Below are positions 25,308 to 38,399 of a stretch of 64,000 bases of DNA, piece by piece. The first letter of the stretch is position 1. Each line of letters opens with the position of its first letter. This DNA is from Hydractinia symbiolongicarpus (Eukaryota > Cnidaria > Hydrozoa > Anthoathecata > Hydractiniidae), in contig NC_079877.1 of the NCBI RefSeq assembly GCF_029227915.1, forward strand, positions 3,224,001 through 3,288,000. The letters run 5' to 3'. The notes under the pieces were generated by a model, which did not search any database, had not been told where the DNA came from, and worked only from the letters and a program-made list of their open reading frames with translations. The position numbers and the translations under genes are program-made.

Positions 25308-25504
25308 CTTTTAACAGTGAAACGATTTTTTACTGTGGGACCAATCCTAGCCGTTATTGCGCGCTAAAGAATTAGCGACAGGTTCAAAAACTACATTTCA
25401 TTGACTTTCTAACGGTGTCAGTCCGCTTGAGTTACAACTGTTGGGAACATATTCGTACCAACATGTGTTTAGCGATATTTCTCTGAGATTACTAGGTTGC
25501 ATCG
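25308..25504 (+). repeat. 197-bp short satellite monomer (core 2, first)
   Basis: Positional equivalent of 11563 and 38203. It carries TTTTTTACTGTGGGACC and CCTAGCCG, which are the bases of the second and third short monomers, where the core 1 and core 3 equivalents have TTTCTTACTGTTGGACC and CCTCGCCG. A short conversion tract is suggested. The following GCGCGCTAAAG stays as in the first-type unit. Confidence 0.92.
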
Positions 25505-28490
25505 CTTTTAACAGTGAAACGATTGACTGTGGGACTTGATTGAACAAAATTTGGCCTGTCACCTTATAAATGTGATAAGTGAGCCAACTGGACCCCAAGA
25601 AAGAACATTCTTCTTAATTTGACATGATTGCCAGAACTCAGCTATTACACTGGGTACTGTGGTAGCGCTTCAATTACAAATTTAAATAATTAAGTCATTT
25701 TTTACCGTGGGACCAATCCTAGCCGTTATCGCGCGCTGAAGATATAGAGACAGTTTCAAAAACTACATTTCAATGAATTTCTAACCCTATCAGTCCGTTT
25801 GAGTTACAACGGTTGCGTCACATATTCGTCTCCACATGTATTTAGGGATATTTTTCTGATATTACTAGGTTGTATCGCTTTTAACAGTGAAACGATAGAC
25901 TGTGGCACTTAAATGAACCGATTTTAGACTGTGACCTTATAAATGCGATAAATGATCCAAATGGACTCCCGGAAATAACATTCCTCTTAATTTGAAATGA
26001 TTGCTGGAATTCAACGATTACAATGGGCGATGTGGCAGCGCTTTATTTAAAAATTTAAATAAATAAGTCATTTTTTACCGTGGGACAAATCCTAGCCGTT
26101 ATCCCGCGCTGAAGAAATAGAGACAGTTTCAAAAACTACATATCAATAAATTTCTAACAGTATCAGTCCGTTTGAGTTACAACGGTTGTGTCACATATTC
26201 ATCCCCACATGTATTTAGGGATGTTTTTCTGATATTATTAGCTTGTATCGCTTTTAACAGTGAAACGATTGACTGTGGCTTTTAAATGAACTGATTTTGG
26301 ACTGTGACCTTATAAATGTGATAAGTGAGACAATTGGACTCCAAGAAATAACATTCTTCTTATATTTGACATGATTGCCGAAACTCAGCGATTACACTGG
26401 GCGCTGTGGTAGCGCGCTTCATTTAAAAAAGAAGAAAAGAAAGTCATTTTTTACTGTAGGACCAATCCTAGCCGTTAGCGCGCGCTGAAGTAATAGCGAC
26501 AGTTTCCAAAACTACATTTCATTGACATTCTAACGGTATCAATCCGCTTCAGTTACAACGATTGCGTCACATATTTGTACCAACTTGTGTTTAGCCATAG
26601 TTTTCTGATGTTACTAGGTTGCATCGCTTTTAAGAGTAAAACAATTGACTGTGGGACTTAATTGAACTAAATTTGGACTGTCACCTTATAAATGTTACAA
26701 GTGAGCCAACTGGACTCCAAGAAATAACATTCGTCTTAATTTGACATGATTACCGGAACTCAGCGATTACACTGGTTGCTTTGGCAGCCTTCATTTAAAA
26801 ATTTAAATAAATAAGTCATTCTTTACTGTGGGACCAATCCTAGACGTTATCGCGCGCTGATGAAACAGCGAAAGGTGCAAAATCTAATTTTCATTGACTT
26901 TCCAACGGTGTCAGTCCGTTTGAGTTACAACGGTTGGGTCACATAATCGTACTAACATATATTTAGCCATATTTTTTTGATATTACTAGGTTGCATCCCT
27001 TTTAACAGTGAAACGATTTACTGTGGGACTTAATTGAACTAACTTTGGACTGTGAACTGATAAATGTGATAAATGACACAATTGGACCACAAGAAATATC
27101 ATTCCTCTTAATTTGACGTGATTGCCGGAACTCAGCGATTGCACTGGTCGCTGTGGTAGCGCTTCATTTAAAAATTTAGATAAGTAAGTCATTCTTTACT
27201 CTGGGAGGAATCCTAGCCGTAATTGCGCGCTGAAGAAGTAGAGAAAGTTTCAAGAACTACATTTCAATGAATTTCTAACGTTATCAGTCCGTTTGAGTTA
27301 CAACGGTTGCGTCACATATTCGTACCCACATGTATTTGGGGATGTTTTTCTGATTTGACTAGGTTGTATTGCTTTCAACAGTGAAACGATTGACTGTGGC
27401 ACTTAATTGAACTAACTTTGGACTGTGACCTGATAAATGTGATAAATGAGACAATTGGAGTCCAAGAAATAACATTCTTCTTAATTTGACATGAGTGCCG
27501 CAACGCAACGATTGCACTTGGCGCTGTGATAGCGCTTCATTTAAAAATTAAGAAAAGAAAGTCATTTTTTACTGTGGGACCAATCCTAGCCGTTATTGCG
27601 CGTTGAAGAAATAGAGACAGTTTCAAAAACTACATTTCATTGACTTTCTAGCGGTATCAATCCACTGGAGTTACAACGGTTGGGTCACATAATCGTACCA
27701 ACATGTATTTAGCGATATCTTTCCGCTATTACTAGGTTGCATCGCTTTTAACAGTGAAACGAATGACTGTGGGACTTGATTGAACTGATTTTGGATTGTG
27801 ACCTTATAAATGTGATAAATGAGCTAATTAGACTGCCACAATTAACATTCCTCTTAATTTGACATGATTGCTGGAATTCAACCATTACAATGGGCGCTGT
27901 GGTAGCGCTTCATTTAAAAATTTAGATAAATAAGTCATTTTTTACCGTGGGACAAATCCTAGCCAATAGCACGCGCTGAACAATGAGGAACAGTTTCAAA
28001 AACTACATTTCAATGAATTTCTAACGGTATCAGTCCGTTTGAGTTACAACGGTTGCGTCACATATTCGTCTCCACATGTATTTAGGGATATTTTTCTGAT
28101 ATTACTAGGTTGTATCGCTTTTAACAGTGAAACGATAGACTGTGGCACTTAAATAAACTGATTTTGGACTGTGACCTGATAAATGTAATAAATGACACAA
28201 TTGAACTCCCACAAAGAACATTCCTCCTAATTTGACATGATTGCTGTAATTCCACGATTACAATGGGCGATGCGGTAGCGTTTTATTTGAAAATTAAGAA
28301 AAGAAAGTCATTTTTTACTGTAGGACCAATCCTAGCTGTTACCGCGCGTTGAAGAAATAGAGACAGTTTCAAAAACTACATTTCATTGACTTTCTAGCGG
28401 TATCAATCCGCTGGAGTTACAACGGTTGTGTCACATAATTGTCCCCACATGTATTTAGAGATGTTTTTCTGATATTATTAGCTTGTATCG

Positions 28491-28687
28491 CTTTTAACAG
28501 TGAAACGATTTTTTACTGTGGGACCAATCCTAGCCGTTATTGCGCCCTGAAGAATTAGCGACAGGTTCAAAAACTACATTTCATTGACTTTCTAACGGTG
28601 TCAGTCCGCTTGAGTTACAAATGTTGGAAACATATTCGTACCAACATGTACTTAGCGATATTTCTCTGAGATTACTAGGTTGCATCG
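28491..28687 (+). repeat. 197-bp short satellite monomer (core 2, second)
   Basis: Equivalent of 14746 at +13,745 bp, with the same junction and GCGCCCTGAAG variant. Confidence 0.92.
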
Positions 28688-30550
28688 CTTTTAACACTGA
28701 AACGATTGACTGTGGGACTTGATTGAACAAAATTTGGCCTGTCACCTTATAAATGTGATAAGTGAACCAACTGGACCCCAAGAAATAACATTCTTCTTAA
28801 TTTGACATGATTGCCAGAACTCAGCAATTACACTGGGCACTGTGGTAGCGCTTCAATTTAAAATTTAAATAATTAAGTCATTTTTTACCGTGGGACCAAT
28901 CCTAGCCGTTATCGCGCGCTGAAGAAATAGAGACAGTTTCAAGAACTACATTTCAATGAATTTCTAACGTTATCAGTCCGTTTGAGTTACAACGGTTGCG
29001 TCACATATTCGTCCCCACATGTATTTGGGGATGTTTTTCTGATTTGACTAGGTTGTATTGCTTTCAACAGTGAAACTATTGACTGTGGCACTTAATTGAA
29101 CTAACTTTGGACTGTGACCTGATAAATGTGATAAATGAGACAATTGGAGTTCAAGAAATAACATTCTTTTTAATTTGACATGAGCGCCGCAACGCAACGA
29201 TTGCACTTGGCGCTGTGATAGCGCTTCATTTAAAAATTAAGAAAAGAAAGTCATTTTTTACTGTGGGACCAATCCTAGCCGTTATTGCGCGTTGAAGAAA
29301 TAGAGACAGTTTCAAAAACTACATTTCATTGACTTTCTAGCGGTATCAATCCACTGGAGTTACAACGGTTGGGTCACATAATCGTACCAACATGTATTTA
29401 GCGATATCTTTCCGCTATTACTAGGTTGCATCGCTTTTAACAGTGAAACAAATGACTGTGGGACTTGATTGAACTGATTTTGGATTGTGACCTTATAAAT
29501 GTGATAAATGAGCTAATTGGACTGCCACAATTAACATTCCTCTTAATTTGACATGATTGCTGGAATTCAACCATTACAATGGGCGCTGTGGTAGCGCTTC
29601 ATTTAAAAATTTAGATAAATAAGTCATATTTACTGTGGAACCAATCCTGGCCGATAGCACGCGCTGAACAATGAGGAACAGTTTCAAAAACTACATTTCA
29701 TTGACTTTCTAACGGTGTCAGTCCGTTTGAGTTACAACGGTTGGTAATATATTCGTACCAGCATGTATTTAGCGATATTTCTCTGAGATTACTAGGTTAC
29801 ATCGCTTTTAACAGTGAAACGATTGACTGTGGGACTTGATTGAACAAAGTTTGGACTGTCACCTTATAAATGTGATAAGTGAGCCAACTGGACCCCAAAA
29901 AATAACATTCTTCTTAAATTGAAATGATTGCCAGAACTTAGCGATTACACTGGGTACCGTAATAGCGCTTCATTTAAAAATTTAAATAAATAAGTCATTT
30001 TTTACCGTGGGACCAATCCTAGCCGTTATTACGCGCTGAAGAAATAGAGACAGTTTCAAAAACTACATTTCAATGAATTTCTAACGGTATCAGTCCATTT
30101 GAGTTACAACGGTTGCGTCACATATTCGTCTCCACATGTATTTAGGGATATTTTTCTGATATTACTAGGTTGTATCGCTTTTAACAGTGAAACGATAGAC
30201 TGTGGCACTTAAATGAACTGATTTTGGACTGTGACCTGATAAAAGTAATAAATGACACAATTGAACTCCCACAAAGAACATTCCTCCTAATTTGACATGA
30301 TTGCTGTAATTCCACGATTACAATGGGCGATGCGGTAGCGTTTTATTTGAAAATTAAGAAAAGAAAGTCATTTTTTACTGTAGGACCAATCCTAGCTGTT
30401 ACCGCGCGTTGAAAAAATAGAGACAGTTTCAAAAACTACATTTCATTGACTTTCTAGCGGTATCAATCCGCTGGAGTTACAACGGTTGTGTCACATAATT
30501 GTCCCCACATGTATTTAGAGATGTTTTTCTGATATTATTAGCTTGTATCG

Positions 30551-30747
30551 CTTTTAACAGTGAAACGATTTTTTACTGTGGGACCAATCCTAGCCGTTAT
30601 TGCGCCCTGAAGAATTAGCGACAGGTTCAAAAACTACATTTCATTGACTTTCTAACGGTGTCAGTCCGCTTGAGTTACAACTGTTGGAAACATATTCGTA
30701 CCAACATGTACTTAGCGATATTTCTCTGAGATTACTAGGTTGCATCG
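30551..30747 (+). repeat. 197-bp short satellite monomer (core 2, third)
   Basis: Equivalent of 16806 at +13,745 bp, with the same junction and variant bases. Confidence 0.92.
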
Positions 30748-33700
30748 CTTTTAACAGTGAAACGATTGACTGTGGGACTTGATTGAACAAAATTTGGCCT
30801 GTCACCATATAAATGTGATAAGTGAGCCAACTGGACCCCAAGAAATAACATTCTTCTTAATTTGACATGATTGCCAGAACTCAGCAATTACACTGGGCAC
30901 TGTGGTAGCGCTTCAATTTAAAATTTAAATAATTAAGTCATTTTTTACCGTGGGACCAATCCTAGCCGTTATCGCGCGCTGAAGAAATAGAGACAGTTTC
31001 AAAAACTACATTTCAATGAATTTCTAACGCTATCAGTCCGTTTGAGTTACAACGGTTGCGTCACATATTCGTCTCCACATGTTTTTAGGGATATTTTTCT
31101 GATATTACTAGGTTGTATAGCTTTTAACAGTGAAACGATAGACTGTGGCACTTGATTGAACAAAATTTGGCCTGTCACCTTATAAATGTGATAAGTGAGT
31201 CAACTGGACCCCAAGAAATAACATTCTTCTTAATTTGACATGATTGCCAGAACTCAGCTATTGCACTGGGTACTGTGGTAGCGCTTCAATTTCAAATTTG
31301 AATAATTAAGTCATTTTTTACCGTGGGACCAATCCTAGCCGTTATCGCGCGCTAAAGAAATAGAGACAGTTTCAAAAACTACATTTCAATGAATTTCTAA
31401 CCCTATCAGTCCGTTTGAGTTACAACGGTTGCGTCACATATTCGTCTCCACATGTATTTAGGGATATTTTTCTGATATTACTAGCTTGTATCGCTTTTAA
31501 CAGTGAAACGATAGATTGTGGCACTTAAATGAACTCACTTTAGACTGTGACCTTGTAATTGTGACAAATGAGCCAATTGGACTGCCAGAAATAACATTCC
31601 TCTTAATTTGACATGATTGCTGGAATTCAACGATTGCACTGGGCGCTGTGGTAGCCCTTCATTTAAAAATTTAGATAATTAAGTCATATTTACTGTGGGA
31701 CCAATCCTGGCCGTTAGCACGCGCTGAATAAAGAGGAACAGTTTCAAAAACTACATTTCATTGACTTTCTAGCTTGATCAATCTGTTTGAGTTACAACGG
31801 TTGCGTCACATATTCGTACCAACATGTATTTAGCCATATTTTTCCGCCATTACTAGGTAGCATCGCTTTTAACAGTGAAACGATTGACTGTGGGACTTAA
31901 TTTAACTGATTTTGAACTGTGACCTTATAAATGTGATATGTGAGACAATTGGACTCCAAGAAATAACATTCTTCTTAATTTGACATGATTGCCAAAACTC
32001 AGGGATTACACTGGGCGCTGTGGTAGCGCTTTATTTAAAAATTAAGATAAGAAAGTCATTTTTTACTGTGGGACCAATCCTAGCCGTTAGCGCGCGCCGA
32101 AGAAATAGCGACAGTTTCAAAAACTCCATTTCACTGAATTTCTAACGGTGTCAGTCCGTTTGCGTTACAACGGTTGGGAACATATTCGTACCAACATGTA
32201 TTTAGCGATACTTCTCTGAGATTACTAGGTTGCATCGCTTTTAACAGTGAAACGATTGACTGTGAGACTTGATTGAACAAAATTTGGCCTGTCACCTTAA
32301 AATTGTGATAAGTGAGGCAACTGGACCCCAAGAAATAACATTCTTCTTAATTTGACATGATGCCCAGAACTCAGCGATTACACTGGGTACTGTGGTAGCG
32401 CTTCAATTAAAAATTTAAATAATTAGTCATTTTTTAACGTGGGACCAATCCTAGCCGTTATCGCGCGCTGAAGAAATAGAGACAGTGTCAAAAACTATAT
32501 TTCAATGAATTTCTAACGCTATCAGTCCGTTTGAGTTACAACGGTTGCGTCACATATTCGTCTCCACATGTATTTAGGGATATTTTTCTGATATTACTAG
32601 GTTGTATCGCTTTTAACAGTGAAACGATAGACTGTGGCACTTAAATGAACTGATTTTGGACTGTGACCTTATAAATGTGATAAATGAGCCAATTGGACTC
32701 CCGGAACTAACATTCCTAATAATTTGAAATGATTGCTGGAATTCAACGATTACAATGGGCGCTGTGGTAGCGCTTCATTTGAAAATATAAATAAATAAGT
32801 CATTTTTTTCCGTGGGACAAGTCCTAGCCGTTATCGCGCGCTGAAGAAATAGAGACAGTTTCAAAAATTACATATCAATAAATTTCTAACGGTATCAGTC
32901 CGTTTGAGTTACAACGGTTGGGTCACATATTCGTCCCCACATGTATTTAGGGATGTTTTTCTGATATTATTAGCTTGTATCGCTTTTAACAGTGAAACGA
33001 TTGACTGTGGCACTTAAATGAACTGATTTTGGACTGTGACCTTGTAATTGTGATAAATGAGCCAATTAGACTGCCACAAATAACATTCCTCTTAATTTGA
33101 CTTGATTGCTGGAATTCAACGATTACAATGGGCGCTGTGGTACCTCTTCATTTGAAACTTTAAATAAATAAGTCATTTTTTACGGTGGGACAAATCCTGG
33201 CCGTTATCGCGCGCTGAAGAAATAGAAACAGTTTCAAAAACTATATATCAATAAATTTCTAACAGTATCATTCCGTTTGAGTTACAACGGTTGCGTCACA
33301 TATTCGTACCAACATGTATTTAGCGATATTTTTCCGATATTACTAGGTTGCATCGCTTTTAACAGTGAAACGATTGACTGTGGGACTTAATTTAACTGAT
33401 TTTGAACTGTGACCTTATAAATGTTATATGTGAGACAATTGGACTCCAAGAAATAACATTCTTCTTAATTTGACATGATTGCCGAAACTCAGGGATTACA
33501 CTGGGCGCTGTGGTAGCGCTTTATTTAAAAATTAAGATAAGAAAGTCATTTTATACTGTGGGACCAATCCTAGCCGTTGGCGCGCGCCGAAAAAATAGCG
33601 ACAGTTTCAAAAACTCCATTTCACTGAATTTCTAACCCTATCAGTCCGTTTGAGTTACAACGGTTGCGTCACATATTCGTCTCCACATGCATTTAGGGAT

Positions 33701-35152
33701 ATTTTTCTGATATTACTAGGTTGTATTGCTTTTAACAGTGAAACGATTGACTGTGGCACTTAAATGAACTGATTTTGGACTGTGACCTTGTAATTGTGAT
33801 AAATGAGCCAATTAGACTGCCACAAATAACATTCCTCTTAATTTGACATGATTGCTGGAATTCAACGATTACAATGGGCGATGTGTTAGCTCTTCATTTG
33901 AAATTTTAAATAAATAAGTCATTTTTTACCGTGGGACAAATCCTGGCCGTTATCGCGCGCTGAAGAAATAGAAACAGTTTCAAAAACTACATATCAATAA
34001 ATTTCTAACGGTATCATTCCGTTTGAGTTACAACGGTTGCGTCACATGTTCGTACCAACATGTATTTAGCGATATTTTTCCGATATTACTAGGCTGCATC
34101 GCTTTAAACAGTGAAACGGTTGACTGTGGGACTTAATTTAGCTGATTTTGGACTGTGACCTTATAAATGTGATAAGTGAGACATTTGGACTCCAAGAAAT
34201 AACATTCTCCTTAATTTGACATGATTGCCGAAACTCAGGGATTACACTGGGCGCTGTGGTAGCGCTTCATTTAAAAATTTAAATAATTAAGTCATTTTTT
34301 ACCGTGGGACCAATCCTAGCCGTTATCGCGCGCTGAAGAAATAGAGACAGTGTCAAAAACTATATTTCAATGAATTTCTAACACTATCAGTCCGTTTGAG
34401 TTACAACGGTTGCGTCACATATTCGTCTCCACATGTATTTAGGGATATTTTTCTGATATTACTAGGTTGTATCGCTTTTAACAGTGAAACGATAGACTGT
34501 GGCACTTAAATGAACTGATTTTGGACTGTGACCTTATAAATGTGATAAATGAGACAATTGGAGTCCAAGAAATAACATTCTTCTTAATTTGACATGAGTG
34601 CCGCAACTCAACGATTGCACTTGGCGCTGTGGTAGCGCTTCATTTGAAAATTAAGAAAAGAAAGTCATTTTTTACTGTGGGACCAATCCTAGCTGTTATC
34701 GCGCGTTGAAGAAATAGAGACAGTTTTAAAAACTACATTTCATTGACTTTCTAGCGGTATCAATCCACTGGAGTTACAACGGTTGGCTCACATAATCGTA
34801 CCAACATGTATTTAGCGATATTTTTCCGCTATTACTAGGTTGCATCGCTTTTTACAGTGAAACGAATGACTGTGGGACTTGATTGAACTGATTTTGGATT
34901 GTGACCGTATAAATGTGATAAATGAGCTAATTGGACTGCCACAAATAACATTCCTCTTAATTTGACATGATTGCTGGAATTCAACGATTACAATGGGCGC
35001 TGTGGTAGCGCTTCATTTAAAAATTTAGATAAATAAGTCATATTTACTGTGGAAGCAACCCTGGCCGTTATCGCGCGCTGAAGAAATAGAGACAGTTTCA
35101 AAAACTACATTTCAATGAATTTCTAACCCTATCAGTTCGTTTGAGTTACAAC

Positions 35153-37445
35153 GGTTGCGTCACATATTCGTCTCCACATGTATTTAGGGATATTTTTCTG
35201 ATATTACTAGGTTGTATCGCTTTTAACAGTGAAACGATAGACTGTGGCACTTAAATGAACTGATTTTGGAATGTGACCTTATAAATGCGATAAATGAGCC
35301 AAATGGACTCCCCGAAATAATATTCCTCCTAATTTGAAATGATTGCTGGAATTCAACGATTACAATGGGCGCTGTGGTAGCGCTTCATTTAAAAATTTAC
35401 ATAAATAAGTCATTTTTTACCGTGGGACAAATCCTAGCCGTTATCGCGCGCTGAAGAAATAGAGACAGTTTCAAAAACTACATATCAATAAATTTCTAAC
35501 AGTATCAGTCCGTTTGAGTTACAACGGTTGGGTCACATATTCATCCCCACATGTATTTAGGGATGTTTTTCTGATATTATTAGCTTGTATCGCCTTTAAC
35601 AGTGAAACGATTGACTTTGGCACTTAAATGAACTGATTTTGGACTGTGACCTTGTAATTGTGACAAAAGAGCAAATTGGACTGCCACAAATAACATTCCT
35701 CTTAATTTGACATGATTGCTGGAATTCAACGATTGCACTGGGCGCTGTGGTAGCGCTTCATTTAAAAATTTAGATAATTAAGTCATATTTACTGTGGGAC
35801 CAATCCTGACCGTTAGCACGCGCTGAATAAAGAGGACCCAGTTTCAAAAACTACATTTCATTGACTTTCTAGCTTGATCAATCTGTTTGAGTTACAACGG
35901 TTGCGTCACATATTCGTACCAACATGTATTTAGCCATATTTTTCCGCTATTACTAGGTTGCATCGCTTTTAACAGTGAAACGATTGACTGTGGGACTTAA
36001 TTTAACTGACTTTGAACTGTGACCTTATAAATGTGATAAGTGAGACAATTGGACTCCAAGAAATAACAATCTTCTTAATTTGACATGATTGCCGAAACTC
36101 AGCGATTACACTGGGCGCTGTGGTAGCGCGCTTCATTTAAAAAAGAAGAAAAGAAAGTCATTTTTTACTGTAGGACCAATCCTAGCCGTTAGCGCGCGCT
36201 GAAGTAATAGCGACAGTTTCAAAAACTACATTTCATTGACATTCTAACGGTATCAATCCGCTTCAGTTACAACGATTGCGTCACATATTTCTACCAACTT
36301 GCATTTAGCCATAGTTTTCTGATGTTACTTGGTTGCATCGCTTTTAACAGCGAAACAATTGATTGTGGGACTTAATTGAACTAACTTTGGACTGTGACCT
36401 GATAAAGGTGATAAATGAGACAATCGGACCACAAGAAATATCATTCGTCTTAATTTGACGTGATTGCCGGAACTCAGCGATTGCACTGGGCGCTGTGGTA
36501 GCGCTTCATTTAAAAATTTAGATAAATAAGTCATTCTTTACTCTGGGACGAATCCTAGCCGTAATCGCGCGCTGAAGAAGTAGAAAAAGTTTCAAGAACT
36601 ACATTTCAATGAATTTCTAACGCTATCAGTCCGTTTGAGTTACAACGGTTGCGTCACATATTCGTCTCCACATGTATTTAGGGATATTTTTCTGATATTA
36701 CTAGGTTGTATCGCTTTTAACAGTGAAACGATAGACTGTGGCACTTAAATGAAATGATTTTGGACTGTGACCTTATAAATGCGATAAATGAGCTAATTGG
36801 ACTGCCACAAATAACATTCCTCTTAATTTGACATGATTGCTGAAATTCAACGATTACAATGGGCGCTGTGGTAGCGCTTCATTTAAAAATTTAGATAAAT
36901 AAGTCATATTTACTGTGGAAGCAATCCTGGCCGTTATCGCGCGCTGAAGAAATAGAGACAGTTTCAAAAACTACATTTCAATGAATTTCTAACCCTATCA
37001 GTCCGTTTGAGTTACAACGGTTGCGTCACATATTCGTCTCCACATGTATTTAGGGATATTTTTCTGATATTACTAGGTTGTATCGCTTTTAACAGTGAAA
37101 CGATAGACTGTGGCACTTAAATGAACTGATTTTGGACTGTGACCTTATAAATGCGATAAATGAGCCAAATGGACTCCCCGAAATAATATTCCTCCTAATT
37201 TGAAATGATTGCTGGAATTCAACGATTACAATGGGCGCTGTGGTAGCGCTTCATTTAAAAATTTACATAAATAAGTCATTTTTTACCGTGGGACAAATCC
37301 TAGCCGTTATCGCGCGCTGAAGAAATAGAGACAGTTTCAAAAACTACATATCAATAAATTTCTAACAGTATCAGTCCATTTGAGTTACAACGGTTGGGTC
37401 ACATATTCATCCCCACATGTATTTAGGGATGTTTTTCTGATATTA
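35153..37445 (+). repeat. HOR junction segment 2/3, 2293 bp
   Basis: One monomer longer than the shortest junction. It gains two monomers after the ATCAGTTCG unit (35153 to 35899, 746 bp; GGACTCCCCG and GAGCAAATTGG types). It then loses one at about 36370, where an AACAGCGAAACAATTGATTG monomer switches inside the shared GGGACTTAATTGAACTAA to the CTTTGGACTGTGACCTGATAAAGG type. The net change of +373 bp accounts for the length. Confidence 0.88.
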
Positions 37446-38202
37446 TTAGCTTGTATCGCCTTTAACAGTTAAACGATTGACTTTGGCACTCAAATGAACT
37501 GATTTTGGACTGTGACCTTGTAATTGTGACAAAAGAGCCAATTGGACTGCCACAAATAACATTCCTCTTAATTTGACATGATTGCTGGAATTCAACGATT
37601 GCACTGGGCGCTGTGGTAGCGCTTCATTTAAAAATTTAGATAAATAAGTCATATTTACTGTGGAAGCAATCCTGGCCGTTAGCACGCGCTGAATAATAAG
37701 GAACAGTTTCAAAAACTACATTTCATTGACTTTCTAACGGTGTCAGTCCGTTTGAGTTACAACGGTTGGTAACATATTCGTACCAGCATGTATTTAGCGA
37801 TATTTCTCTGAGATTACTATGTTGCATCGCTTTTAACAGTGAAACGATTGACTGTGGGACTTGATTGAACAAAGTTTGGACTGTCACCTTATAAATGTGA
37901 TAAGTGAGCCAACTGGACACCAAGAAATATCATTCTTCTTAATTTGTAATGATTGCCAGAACTTAGCGATTACACTGGGTACCGTAATAGCGCTTCATCT
38001 AAAAATTTAAATAATTAAGTCATTTTTTACCGTGGGAGCAATCCTAGCCGTTATCGCGCGCTGAAGAAATAGAGACAGTTTCAAAAACTACATTTCATTG
38101 ACTTTCTAGCGGTATCAATCCGCTGGAGTTACAACGGTTGTGTCACATAATTGTCCCCACATGTATTTAGAGATGTTTTTCTGATATTATTAGCTTGTAT
38201 CG

Positions 38203-38399
38203 CTTTTAACAGTGAAACGATTTCTTACTGTTGGACCAATCCTCGCCGTTATTGCGCGCTAAAGAATTAGCGACAGGTTCAAAAACTACATTTCATTGAC
38301 TTTCTAACGGTGTCAGTCCGCTTGAGTTACAACTGTTGGGAACATATTCGTACCAACATGTGTTTAGCGATATTTCTCTGAGATTACTAGGTTGCATCG
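38203..38399 (+). repeat. 197-bp short satellite monomer (core 3, first)
   Basis: Equivalent of 11563, with the same TTCTTACTGTTGGACC and CCTCGCCG variants as core 1 and unlike core 2. Confidence 0.92.

Larger units (their letters stand above)
24551..35152 (+). repeat. HOR core 2, 10,602 bp
   Basis: Complete core of about 27 full monomers and three short ones. Landmarks at 24828, 25398, 26986, 28581, 30641 and 32131 all lie 13,745 bp after their core 1 equivalents and 12,895 bp before those of core 3. The core lacks the 1223-bp insertion and has the same length as core 3. Shared variants such as CCTTAAAATTGTG (about 32300 and 45190) make cores 2 and 3 closest relatives. Confidence 0.92.
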
